From Marivirga sericea (GTDB lineage Bacteria; Bacteroidota; Bacteroidia; Cytophagales; Cyclobacteriaceae), in NCBI RefSeq assembly GCF_900177665.1, contig NZ_FXAW01000006.1, positions 1 to 64,000 of the forward strand: DNA of 64,000 nucleotides. Direction: 5' to 3'. Under the pieces are notes generated by a model. That model saw only the letters and a program-made list of their open reading frames with translations, was not told the origin of the DNA and searched no databases. Within the stretch, counting starts at the first letter, position 1; every line of letters starts with the position of its first letter. The position numbers and the translations under genes are program-made. Shown piece after piece: positions 52,760 to 61,039 of the stretch.

Positions 52760-54199
52760 TCAGCGTCTTCTCTTGGCCAAATATTTCTTAGTATTTTCAA
52801 CTATGAATAGAAGCCCTTCAATTCGGATGAGGTACCCATATAATAAATGTGTAACCCCAAAACCTACTGCCAGAAACACTCGATCGTAAATACTAGCTAA
52901 CTCAACTAAGTTAAATAATAGAACAAAAATAATTAATGGTACCATTCCTTCAAATATCTTGCGGAGATGGACTCTATAAGGAATTTTAATAATCCTATTA
53001 GAAAAATATACATTAACAAATGTTAAAAAATAATCTGCAATTACTAAGGCAATGGTGAACTCATATATACCATAAAAGTATGCAATAAACAATGGCAGAA
53101 TAGTTATAAACTTCCTAAACAAACCTAAATAAAAGTTTTGCTTTGACTTTCCTTTACTCATAAAAGCATTCACCATCATACCGTTCAAAGGAAAAACACA
53201 GACTGCTAAAACTAGTATCTGAAAAACCTCAATTGAGGGAATCCATTTTTCCCCAAATAGAATCACAATCACATCAGCCCCCATAACATAAAGCAGTCCA
53301 GTAAGTCCATAACTTACGAAACCCACAACTGAAACAACTTTAAAATACACTCTTGTATATTCTTTATGCTGATCTTGCAAACTTGATAAAACAGGATAGA
53401 AAACTTTTACTAAACTTTGAGATGTATACAGAATAACCTGATCCTTCAATGAAGAAGCTCGACTATAAAACCCTAAAACTGAAGCTGAGAATACTTTACC
53501 GATAAATAGAATATCTATTTGTTTAAAAATCGTATAAATAAACTGATCAAAAAAAACAAATGCACTAAACCCGGTTAATCGCTTCACTTCATAAAATGAA
53601 AATTTTAATTCCGGCTTCCAATTTGAAGAAGTCCAAAGCAGCAACGTTGTCAATAGGGCCATAGAGATTTGCTGAACAACTAAACTATATACTCCGAATC
53701 CTTGAAATGCGCAGATCACCCCTAGTATACCGCCAACACTACTTGCGATTACATTTCGCAGCGTTAAAACCTTAAAGTCAAGCTCCCTTGTGAAAATTGC
53801 TGTCTGAACTAGATTTAATGAGTTAAAGACAAATATTAGGGAAAGCCATCGAATAAGTGAAGTGATTTCTTGATTATCGTAAAAATTGCCAATTATCGGT
53901 GCCCCAAAATAAAAAATAGCAGTAAGTACTATGCCAGCAGCAAAATTCAAATAAAAAATGGAGCTATAAGTAAGACTAGTATTATCTTTATTTTGAATCA
54001 GAGCGGAACTAAAACCTACATCAATAAACACTTGGCTAATCGTTATAAAAACCATCGCCATTCCTACTAAACCAAATTCGGCAGGTTCTAATAGTCTGGC
54101 TAAAAAAATGGAGATAATAAACCCGCTGCCTTGTTTAAGGACGGTTCCTGCTATATTCCAAGCAAATGCCTTCGCAGAGCGGTTCTTAAGAGAGGTCAA
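52760..54199 (-). CDS. Wzx-like polysaccharide flippase (MOP superfamily)
   Basis: 479 residues with about twelve to fourteen membrane helices. The N-terminus SAKAFAWNIAGTVLKQGSGFI, then LARLLEPAEFGLVGMAMVF and GFSSALIQNKD are typical of the polysaccharide-transport (WzxC-like) branch of MOP exporters, which flip lipid-linked repeat units to the outer face of the inner membrane. The start is TTG at 54199; no nearby ATG preserves the first helix, and a promoter fits just upstream. It is separated from its island partners by an 839-bp gap. It marks the right-hand edge of the polysaccharide island. Confidence 0.85.
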   Translation of the reverse strand: MTSLKNRSAKAFAWNIAGTVLKQGSGFIISIFLARLLEPAEFGLVGMAMVFITISQVFIDVGFSSALIQNKDNTSLTYSSIFYLNFAAGIVLTAIFYFGAPIIGNFYDNQEITSLIRWLSLIFVFNSLNLVQTAIFTRELDFKVLTLRNVIASSVGGILGVICAFQGFGVYSLVVQQISMALLTTLLLWTSSNWKPELKFSFYEVKRLTGFSAFVFFDQFIYTIFKQIDILFIGKVFSASVLGFYSRASSLKDQVILYTSQSLVKVFYPVLSSLQDQHKEYTRVYFKVVSVVGFVSYGLTGLLYVMGADVIVILFGEKWIPSIEVFQILVLAVCVFPLNGMMVNAFMSKGKSKQNFYLGLFRKFITILPLFIAYFYGIYEFTIALVIADYFLTFVNVYFSNRIIKIPYRVHLRKIFEGMVPLIIFVLLFNLVELASIYDRVFLAVGFGVTHLLYGYLIRIEGLLFIVENTKKYLAKRRR

Positions 54200-54215
54200 A
54201 TTATTGCTATTTTAC

Positions 54216-54245
54216 TAAAATTAGGAATTCGAAGTTAATGACAAA
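54216..54245 (-). promoter_or_regulatory. Possible promoter of the flippase gene
   Basis: Minus strand: TTTG (54245-54242), 18 nt, TAATTTTA (54223-54216), one mismatch to TAnnTTTG. The start would fall about 10 nt before the TTG start, a very short leader. Confidence 0.35.
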
Positions 54246-54293
54246 TTTGATTTAGAAATATTTATGAAAGCCTTTTTTTGAACCTTGCCTTTT

Positions 54294-54869
54294 TCACTGT
54301 AGCTTAAATTCTTCAAAAGGCGTAATCATATATTGCATCGGTATATCATACTGATCAACAAATACACTACCATCTAATAAAGGCGCAAGGTTTATACCAA
54401 CTAGGAGTGTATCCTGAGAGCATTTCTGCAAGAACCTATCATAATATCCCTTCCCATAACCAATGCGGTGACCATTCTTGCTTCCAGTTACCATGGGGAC
54501 CAACACCATTTGAATCTTTTCGACCGGGAAAGGAACGCCATCTTGTGGCTCTGGGATTCCCCAGCTGTTCTCTAGAAAGCTAGTATCCTGTTTTATCTCA
54601 ACATGATACATCGCGGGTTTTTTCAAATCGGAAATTCCAGTTATTACATTTACATATGGTTTTTCAGTCCATAAATACTGAATAAAAGGAAAGGTATCTG
54701 GCTCTTTGTTTTTTTTAATTGGTACAAAAGTGTGAACACATTGGAATTCTCTTGTCTTAAAAAAGGCTATGAGGCGAGCACTCAGCAACTGATTTCTTCT
54801 TTCGTACTCAGCTTGACTTAAAAATTTCCTTTTTTCTAAATATACTTTCCTTAATGTATTCTTATCCAT
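54294..54869 (-). CDS. fthC: 5-formyltetrahydrofolate cyclo-ligase
   Basis: 191 residues, normal length. The family motif GHRIGYGKGYYDRFL, binding ATP and the folate, is intact, and the N-terminus has RKVYLEKRKFLSQAEYERRN, where Lys and Arg bind phosphate. The enzyme turns 5-formyl-THF into 5,10-methenyl-THF using ATP, in folate one-carbon recycling. Its start overlaps the end of bshC by 8 bp, so rimO, bshC and fthC form one minus-strand transcription unit. Confidence 0.93.
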   Translation of the reverse strand: MDKNTLRKVYLEKRKFLSQAEYERRNQLLSARLIAFFKTREFQCVHTFVPIKKNKEPDTFPFIQYLWTEKPYVNVITGISDLKKPAMYHVEIKQDTSFLENSWGIPEPQDGVPFPVEKIQMVLVPMVTGSKNGHRIGYGKGYYDRFLQKCSQDTLLVGINLAPLLDGSVFVDQYDIPMQYMITPFEEFKLQ

Positions 54870-56427
54870 CCCATCTGATTATGTGGAATTCTAAGTTAAA
54901 TGGATCAAAAGCTTTCATCAACTTTTCAAGGAACTTTACATCTGCTCGATAATAGGGGATAAAATTTTCTTTTCGTTCTTGCAAACCATTTCCAGGGAAA
55001 AGGAAATCTTTAACTTCATCGATTTGCCTCATTTTATCAGAATGTTTCCTTTTCTCAGCAGCCACCATCTTTTTTTCAATTTTATCGACAGCATTACTAA
55101 TTTTCTCATTTTCGGCATCTGTCATTTGAGCAAGAGTTGGATCTACATCACCTGCATATTGTTTAATCTCCAATAATAAAGACTTTAATTTCTGCCTCTC
55201 ATCATTCAAATTCAACTTTTGCGCACTTACTTTCTTGGTGATCTCTTTTTTAAGCAACTCTCTTTCCGTGAAGAGCTCCAAATCTTTCAATTTCAACTTT
55301 TTGATTTTATGGCGTATTCTATTTGGAATTATCATACCGAAGTTACGCGGAAGCAGTATTGGAAATGGAATTTTAAAAGACTCGAATACAGGCTTCAATT
55401 GCATCCAATACGCCACCTCGGCAGGACCACCAGTGTATGCCAAATTAGGTAAAACAGCTTCTTGATACACTGGTCTTAGAATCACATTCGGACTAAAACG
55501 CTCTGGATGTGTGTCAATCTCATTTTTAATTTCCTCTTCTGAAAAGCTGATATCAGAATTTAGAACCACAAACTTCTCTCTTTCTTTTACGATTCTTTCC
55601 CTCAGACCATCTTGTAAATAAAAGAAGTTAATTTCCCTTGGATAAGTCTGAGTCTTATAGCCCATATCATCCAAATTTGTCGAACACTTTTCTACTAATT
55701 CGTTGGCAGAATTATTAAAAATATCATCTGCTATGATGTGATTGAGCTCTGACTTCAGTTGGGCATTGTCAGCATCTAGTACTACTAGTCCATACTTGCC
55801 ATAGAAGGCATTAACATATTCGCGCACAGCTTGAGCAAGATTTTCTGACTCAGCATATGCTTTATAAAAAACACTTTGCTCACCTACCACATCTTTAGCT
55901 AGTGCAGCTAAGCCTTCTGTCTTCATCCTACCAACTGCACCAGCCTGTTCTGTATTCCACTTGTACTTTTTACCCTCGACTTGCATGCTCTTAATTTCAT
56001 CCAAATCGTGGTCTTCTGAAGCCATCCAGTAAATTGGGACGAAATTGTAGTCTGGATATTTAGCTTTCAACTGATTACAAGCATTGATTACTGTAATGAT
56101 TTTAAAATGAAAGTACAGTGGCCCAGTAAAAATATTAAGTTGGTGACCAGTTGTTAGCGTAAAAGTCCTATCATTACCTAAGCTTTCTATATTTTTTGTA
56201 ACCGCTTCCTCTACAGCAGCAACTTGATCATATTGGGCTTCTAAAACCTCAACAAGCAACTTTCGGTTAATATGATGTTGTGATTTTTCTTGAATTTGAG
56301 CTCCAAAAGATTCAGGACTTGGAAACCGATGGTAGAAGGTCTTAAGTTCTTCTTTTTGTTGAATAAAATCATTAAATATAGGAGCAAATAGCCCTGTTTT
56401 AGAAAAATCAATACACCCTACCTTCAT
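54862..56427 (-). CDS. bshC: Bacillithiol biosynthesis cysteine-adding enzyme
   Basis: 521 residues. Family signatures LTTGHQLNIFTGPLYFHFKI and VPIYWMASEDHDLDEI are intact; the C-terminal half has the expected coiled-coil (about 385-480, rich in Lys and Glu) and ends IPYYRADVKFLEKLM and EFHIIRWDG. BshC joins cysteine to glucosaminyl-malate, the last step of bacillithiol synthesis, and so implies this low-molecular-weight thiol in the organism. bshA and bshB are not in the window. It lies 9 nt after rimO and overlaps fthC. Confidence 0.95.
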   Translation of the reverse strand: MKVGCIDFSKTGLFAPIFNDFIQQKEELKTFYHRFPSPESFGAQIQEKSQHHINRKLLVEVLEAQYDQVAAVEEAVTKNIESLGNDRTFTLTTGHQLNIFTGPLYFHFKIITVINACNQLKAKYPDYNFVPIYWMASEDHDLDEIKSMQVEGKKYKWNTEQAGAVGRMKTEGLAALAKDVVGEQSVFYKAYAESENLAQAVREYVNAFYGKYGLVVLDADNAQLKSELNHIIADDIFNNSANELVEKCSTNLDDMGYKTQTYPREINFFYLQDGLRERIVKEREKFVVLNSDISFSEEEIKNEIDTHPERFSPNVILRPVYQEAVLPNLAYTGGPAEVAYWMQLKPVFESFKIPFPILLPRNFGMIIPNRIRHKIKKLKLKDLELFTERELLKKEITKKVSAQKLNLNDERQKLKSLLLEIKQYAGDVDPTLAQMTDAENEKISNAVDKIEKKMVAAEKRKHSDKMRQIDEVKDFLFPGNGLQERKENFIPYYRADVKFLEKLMKAFDPFNLEFHIIRWDG

Positions 56428-56436
56428 ATTTTAATG

Positions 56437-57747
56437 TTATTTCAAATTACCATATAAGTCAAACTCTGTGGCATCAGTGATTTCTACATCAACAAAATCT
56501 CCAATTCTTGCATAGCTTTCAGTAGCATCAATCAAAACTTCATTATCTACTTCAGGAGAATCGTGCTCTGTCCTTCCGATAAAAAATCCACCTTCTTTTC
56601 TATCAACAAGAACTTTGAAAGTTTTGCCAATTTTCTCTTGATTCAATTCTTGAGAAATTTGAGTTTGTAATTCCATTACGGCATCAGCTCTTTCTTGTTT
56701 GATTTCTTCAGAAACATCATCCTCAAAACTATAGGCATGTGTGTTTTCTTCATGGGAATACGGAAAAATACCAAGGCGATCAAATCTAGTCTTTCGAACA
56801 AATTCCATCATTTCTTGAAAATCTTCCTCTGTTTCGCCAGGGTGCCCTGCTATCAAAGTCGTTCTTAAAGCTATACCGGGCACTTTTGCTCTTATTCTCT
56901 CAATTAATTCTTCTTGCTTTTCTCTAGTGGTCCCTCTACGCATCATTTTCAGCATTTTGGTTGAGCCATGCTGAAGCGGCATATCTAAGTAGTTGCAAAT
57001 ATTATCGCGCTCCGCCATCACATCCAGAATATCTTCCGGGAATCCTGTTGGAAATGCATAATGCAGGCGAATCCACTCTATTCCTTCAACATCTGAAAGT
57101 TGTTTTAATAATTCAGCTAGATTTCTTTTCTTATAAATGTCTAAGCCGTAGTATGTAGAATCTTGTGCTATAAGCAAAATTTCTTTAGTGCCATTTCTAG
57201 CCATATTTTTCGCTTCTTTCACTAATTCTTCAATCGGTCGAGAAACGTGTTTTCCACGCATGATAGGAATCGCACAAAATGAGCATGGTCGATCACAACC
57301 CTCTGCTATTTTCATATACGCAAAATGATTAGCCGTAGTGGTAATTCTTTCCCCCACCAATTCATGCTTATAATCCGCATTGAACTTCTTCAACAACATC
57401 GGTAATTCCATAGTACCGAAGAAGGCATCTACTTGAGGAATTTCCTTTTCTAAATCATCCTTATATCGTTGAGAAAGACATCCCGTTACATACAATTTTT
57501 CTATCATCCCCTCTTCCTTCGCATCAGCATAACGCAATATGGTATCAATAGACTCTTGTTTTGCATTATCTATGAAACCACAAGTATTCACTACAATAAT
57601 GTTGGAATCATCTTTATCTGATTCGTGCGTGACATCAATAGCATTCCCTCTCAATTGCGTGATCATCACTTCTGAATCCACCAAATTTTTGGAGCATCCC
57701 AATGTCACCACATTAACTTTGTCTTTCTTTAATCCTTTCGTCTTCAA
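56437..57747 (-). CDS. rimO: Ribosomal protein S12 methylthiotransferase
   Basis: 436 residues: UPF0004 domain with NVVTLGCSKNLVDSEVM, VNTCGFIDNAKQESID and VTGCLSQRY cysteines for one cluster; radical-SAM core with CDRPCSFCAIP (CxxxCxxC); TRAM domain at the end. It adds a methylthio group to an Asp of S12. The start is TTG at 57747, supported by a clear Shine-Dalgarno (AGGAG, minus strand, within 57754-57759) six bases upstream, unusual in this phylum. No ATG is available. Confidence 0.95.
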   Translation of the reverse strand: MKTKGLKKDKVNVVTLGCSKNLVDSEVMITQLRGNAIDVTHESDKDDSNIIVVNTCGFIDNAKQESIDTILRYADAKEEGMIEKLYVTGCLSQRYKDDLEKEIPQVDAFFGTMELPMLLKKFNADYKHELVGERITTTANHFAYMKIAEGCDRPCSFCAIPIMRGKHVSRPIEELVKEAKNMARNGTKEILLIAQDSTYYGLDIYKKRNLAELLKQLSDVEGIEWIRLHYAFPTGFPEDILDVMAERDNICNYLDMPLQHGSTKMLKMMRRGTTREKQEELIERIRAKVPGIALRTTLIAGHPGETEEDFQEMMEFVRKTRFDRLGIFPYSHEENTHAYSFEDDVSEEIKQERADAVMELQTQISQELNQEKIGKTFKVLVDRKEGGFFIGRTEHDSPEVDNEVLIDATESYARIGDFVDVEITDATEFDLYGNLK

Positions 57748-57753
57748 AATATT

Positions 57754-57759
57754 CTCCTC
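57754..57759 (-). promoter_or_regulatory. Strong ribosome-binding site deciding the rimO TTG start
   Basis: Minus-strand GAGGAG, 6 nt before the TTG at 57747. Bacteroidota genes mostly lack such sites, so this one supports the TTG as the true start. Confidence 0.6.
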
Positions 57760-57935
57760 TTTAATTTACATCTACAATAAACTGTGTCAAACCATAAATT
57801 CAAATGTCCAAGATTAACTAAAATCAGGCGGTCAAAAGAACTTAAAACAGTTATTGTTTCAAGTTGCAAAGTTAATCAAATAATATAGGAATTGTTTCAG
57901 ATGTGATGAATTACAATCAATTCCTTCATAAGACG

Positions 57936-57965
57936 TTTAGCTTGTCAGAATATATAATATCTTTG
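57936..57965 (+). promoter_or_regulatory. Promoter-like pair before the DUF6452 gene
   Basis: TTTA at 57936-57939, 18 nt, then TATCTTTG at 57958-57965, an exact TAnnTTTG. The start would be near 57971, so the mRNA would be nearly leaderless at the ATG at 57973. Confidence 0.4.
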
Positions 57966-57972
57966 CACCGCC

Positions 57973-58437
57973 ATGGAATCTATTATCAAAAAAAGCATAG
58001 TTTTAATTCTTATAGTGAGCATTTTCGCATGCCAAGTGGACAGCAATTGTAATACTTTAAATGTAGATTATGTAACTTTCAATACTGTATCTCTTAATGC
58101 GAATGCAGAGGAAATCAACGTTCAAGTAATTTTCGATAGTATTGTGAGCCCGCAAACCGATAGTGTTTTTTTCTTGGAAGATACTTTACAAAACTTTCAA
58201 CTCCCGCTGAGCCCTGTAGAAAATCAAACTGATTTCTTTTTCTACTATGGCCCCTTTATTGATACTATCAGATTTACCTATGAGAAGAGAAATACTGTTG
58301 ATTCTCCTGAATGCGGAATCGATATGCAGTATTTTGGCATGGATACTGCTTTCCAAACTTTTGATTCTCTTATTATTGTGAATGACACATTAAAAAGCAC
58401 TTTAAATGCGCCTAATATTAAGTTGTTTATTTTTTAG
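57973..58437 (+). CDS. DUF6452-family lipoprotein
   Basis: 154 residues. A lipoprotein signal with lipobox-like SIFAC (Cys20), then a beta-rich body with the family's pattern: CNTLNVDYVTFNTVS, FFLEDTLQNFQLPLSP, FFYYGPFIDTIRFTYEKRN and CGIDMQYFGMDTAF. Members are found across Bacteroidota next to DUF6048 genes, as here, where the two frames overlap by 32 bp. Role unknown; probably part of a small envelope complex with the DUF6048 protein. Confidence 0.78.
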   Translation: MESIIKKSIVLILIVSIFACQVDSNCNTLNVDYVTFNTVSLNANAEEINVQVIFDSIVSPQTDSVFFLEDTLQNFQLPLSPVENQTDFFFYYGPFIDTIRFTYEKRNTVDSPECGIDMQYFGMDTAFQTFDSLIIVNDTLKSTLNAPNIKLFIF

Positions 58438-59140
58438 TCTTATTAGCTTTTCACTTTTAGGGCAAGTCCCTAACAGTAGTGCTGATATAGATTCTACTGA
58501 ACAAAGAGTGGTTGAACCAGAAAGACCGAAAGTACCCAAATCATTCTTTATTCCGACAGGAATTAGAATTGGTACAGACCTGGTTGCGCTAGGAGTCAAT
58601 GCATTTGGCGATAATAGGCAGCGCTATGAAGTGCAAGCTGATATAGATTTTCACAGAATATATTTGATTGGTTCGTATGGGATCAATAAATACCAAACTA
58701 AAGGAGAAGGATTTGAATATAGCAATGATGGAAATTACTATAGAGTTGGCATAGAAGCTGATTTTCTAAAATTTGATCCAGATCACAACACGCTAACTTT
58801 TGGGCTTAGATACGCTAGAGCTAATTATTCAGAACTATTAACCACCAATCTTGTGAGTCCCATTTACGGGCCTTACCAAGAATCACTAACAAATGAGGCT
58901 GTGAGTGCAAGATGGTTTGAAATGACAGCAGGTTTAAGAGTCATGATTCTAAAAAACCTTTATATGGGTTATAGTTTCCGTATTCAACTTAATAGAAGAA
59001 TATTCAATGCTAATGAATTTCGATCATATGACATTCCAGGGTTCGGAAGGGCTGAATTCGATAACAGATGGACTTTCAACTATTATTTAACCTACAGGCT
59101 TGCTTGGAAAGAAAAGAAAGTAATGGAGAGAAGCCGTTAA
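58406..59140 (+). CDS. DUF6048-family outer-membrane beta-barrel protein
   Basis: 244 residues. Signal peptide ending near SLLGQV, a Pro-rich linker, then strands consistent with a small barrel: FIPTGIRIGTDLVALGVN, RYEVQADIDFHRIYLIGSYG, YYRVGIEADFL and MYWGYSFRIQ-like endings with repeated aromatic residues. It overlaps the DUF6452 gene and converges with ftsY, sharing the palindromic stop TTAA (59137-59140). Function unknown. Confidence 0.75.
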   Translation: MRLILSCLFFSLISFSLLGQVPNSSADIDSTEQRVVEPERPKVPKSFFIPTGIRIGTDLVALGVNAFGDNRQRYEVQADIDFHRIYLIGSYGINKYQTKGEGFEYSNDGNYYRVGIEADFLKFDPDHNTLTFGLRYARANYSELLTTNLVSPIYGPYQESLTNEAVSARWFEMTAGLRVMILKNLYMGYSFRIQLNRRIFNANEFRSYDIPGFGRAEFDNRWTFNYYLTYRLAWKEKKVMERSR

Positions 59141-60096
59141 ACCCGCTTAAAAAATGAGTCAACAAATTCCATTTTATTAAATACTTGCAAATCTTCCACT
59201 TTTTCACCGACCCCAATATATTTAACTGGGATTTTAAATTCTTCGGAAATTCCAATTACCACACCACCTTTCGCAGTTCCATCCAATTTCGTAATAGCTA
59301 AAGAAGTAACTTCCGTGGCTTTGGTAAATTCTCTAGCTTGAATCATCGCATTTTGACCAGTAGATCCATCTAAAACCAATAATACCTCATGCGGAGCTTC
59401 AGCAACAAATTTTTGAATGACTCTTTTGATCTTAGATAGCTCATTCATCAAATTCACTTTGGTGTGCAATCTACCTGCAGTATCAATAATTACGATATCC
59501 GCTTCATCTGCCACACCTTGTTTTACAGCATCATAAGCTACAGAAGCTGGATCAGTATTCATTCCATGAGAAACGACCGGCACTCCTATTCTATCACCCC
59601 ACATTTTCAGTTGATCAACAGCAGCAGCTCTAAATGTATCTGCAGCACCTAAAATCACTTTTTTACCTTGCTTTTTGTATTGTGCTGCTAATTTGCCAAT
59701 GGTAGTCGTTTTACCTACCCCGTTAACACCTACCACCAATAAAACATAAGGCTTCTTTACATTTGCAGGAAGAGAAAAGTCCTTCAAATCTTCTGTATTA
59801 TTTTCAGACAAGAGCGAGGCAATCTCCTCTCTCAGGATTTTGTCCAATTCACTTGTTCCTAAGTACTTATCGCGAGCTACCCTTTCCTCTATCCTGTCTA
59901 TAATTTTGACGGTGGTATTTACTCCTAAATCGGAGCTGATTAGAATTTCCTCCAGTTCATCCAAGACATCCTCATCTACTTCAGATTTACCAACTACAGT
60001 TCGCCCAAGTTTAGAAAAAAAACTTTCCTTGGTTTTTTCCAGACCTTTATCTAGGGACTCCTTTTTTTCTTTGGAGAAAATCTTAAAAATACTCAT
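59137..60096 (-). CDS. ftsY: Signal recognition particle receptor
   Basis: 319 residues. A short acidic N-terminus (KEKKESLDKGLEKTKES), the helical N domain, then the G domain: LLVVGVNGVGKTTTIGKLA (G1), DTFRAAAVDQL, IDTAGRLHTKVNLMNEL (G3), TKLDGTAKGG (G4) and IPVKYIGVGEKVEDLQVF at the end. It binds Ffh-ribosome complexes at the inner membrane. The N-terminal acidic region is short compared with E. coli FtsY, as usual outside proteobacteria. The gene lies downstream of rpmB-rpmG-DUF4295 with a terminator between. Confidence 0.96.
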   Translation of the reverse strand: MSIFKIFSKEKKESLDKGLEKTKESFFSKLGRTVVGKSEVDEDVLDELEEILISSDLGVNTTVKIIDRIEERVARDKYLGTSELDKILREEIASLLSENNTEDLKDFSLPANVKKPYVLLVVGVNGVGKTTTIGKLAAQYKKQGKKVILGAADTFRAAAVDQLKMWGDRIGVPVVSHGMNTDPASVAYDAVKQGVADEADIVIIDTAGRLHTKVNLMNELSKIKRVIQKFVAEAPHEVLLVLDGSTGQNAMIQAREFTKATEVTSLAITKLDGTAKGGVVIGISEEFKIPVKYIGVGEKVEDLQVFNKMEFVDSFFKRV

Positions 60097-60197
60097 TTTT
60101 CTATGGTTTTAGAGGTATTGGTAATTGAGGCTTACAATAATACGAAATAAATGGACTAAAGTAATTACAAAATGGAAAGAGGCAGAAGTGTATAAAC

Positions 60198-60222
60198 AAA
60201 AAAAGTCCCTGAAGAGGGACTT
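60198..60222 (-). terminator. Rho-independent terminator of the rpmB-rpmG-DUF4295 operon
   Basis: On the minus strand: AAGTCCCT, loop CTTC, AGGGACTT, then a run of Ts (60204-60198). Perfect 8-bp stem with a tetraloop, 28 bp after the DUF4295 stop. Confidence 0.8.
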
Positions 60223-60249
60223 AAATCAATTTAACCTTAAAAACTACAA

Positions 60250-60399
60250 TTATTTTTTAAGTGCCTCTTTGGCCATATCCAAAGGTACCATTTCCTCACG
60301 GAAAGTATATCCTCCGTTTTTTGACTTCACCGCCTTGATTACTTTAGCGTAACCTTTAGCATCTTTATCCTTTAAACTTGCTACTACTTTCTTAGCCAT
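60250..60399 (-). CDS. DUF4295-family small protein (49 aa)
   Basis: A 49-residue frame, ATG to TAA: starts MAKKVVASLKDKDAKGYAKV, contains KSKNGGYTFREEMVPLD and ends MAKEALKK. This is the DUF4295 family, found almost only in Bacteroidota and nearly always directly after rpmG, as here (2 nt gap). Small and basic, it behaves like a ribosome-associated protein by location, but its role is not established. Confidence 0.88.
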   Translation of the reverse strand: MAKKVVASLKDKDAKGYAKVIKAVKSKNGGYTFREEMVPLDMAKEALKK

Positions 60400-60401
60400 G
60401 A

Positions 60402-60584
60402 TTACTTAATTTCTTTGTGAACAGTATTTTTCTTCAAAATCGGGTTGTATTTTTTCAACTCCAATCTTTCTGTAGTGTTTTTTCTGTTTTTAGTCGTGAT
60501 GTAACGAGATGTACCCGGAGCACCACTTTCTTTGTGTTCAGTGCATTCTAAAATTACCTGAACTCTATTTCCTTTCTTAGCCAT
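60402..60584 (-). CDS. rpmG: 50S ribosomal protein L33
   Basis: 60 residues: [23 protein letters not shown] and [20 protein letters not shown] are typical L33. Only one Cys is seen, so this is the zinc-independent (C-) form; the four zinc-binding Cys residues of the C+ form are absent. It lies 29 bp after rpmB and 2 bp before DUF4295. Confidence 0.96.
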   Translation of the reverse strand: MAKKGNRVQVILECTEHKESGAPGTSRYITTKNRKNTTERLELKKYNPILKKNTVHKEIK

Positions 60585-60613
60585 TGTGCTTTATATTTTT
60601 GAGCAATAGAAAC

Positions 60614-60853
60614 TTATACTAATACATTACCGTTTTGACGTGCTTTCTTCAATACGGAAGTAATACCATTTTTGTTAATGGTTCTTATTGCATTAGCAGA
60701 TACTTTTAAAGTGATCCACTTGTCTTCCTCAGGAAGATAAAACCTCTTTTTTTGCAAATTTGGTAAAAACCTTCTTCTGGTTTTATTATTTGAGTGAGAA
60801 ACGTTATTCCCCACTTGAGGTCTTTTTCCGGTAATTTGACAAACTCGTGCCAT
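60614..60853 (-). CDS. rpmB: 50S ribosomal protein L28
   Basis: 79 residues: [38 protein letters not shown] and [16 protein letters not shown] are typical of L28. First gene of the rpmB-rpmG-DUF4295 operon, with a well-matched promoter upstream. Confidence 0.96.
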   Translation of the reverse strand: MARVCQITGKRPQVGNNVSHSNNKTRRRFLPNLQKKRFYLPEEDKWITLKVSANAIRTINKNGITSVLKKARQNGNVLV

Positions 60854-60894
60854 ATCTATCTAATTATTTTTGTTGTCGATTTCAAATTGGTCTG

Positions 60895-60925
60895 CAAATA
60901 TCGGCAATATTTTGATAATCACAAA
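60895..60925 (-). promoter_or_regulatory. Promoter of the rpmB operon
   Basis: Minus strand: TTTG (60925-60922), exactly 19 nt, then GATATTTG (60902-60895), one mismatch to TAnnTTTG. Predicted start near 60888, a leader of about 35 nt. Confidence 0.5.
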
Positions 60926-61039
60926 CCTTAGCCTAAAAATACATCCTAATTTTTTTGGAATTGCAAGGGATTGCCATCCTCTTTTGTTAGATTTACATTT
61001 TAAGAGAGTGCAATTTACTAATTTTTAAACATTAAAGCT

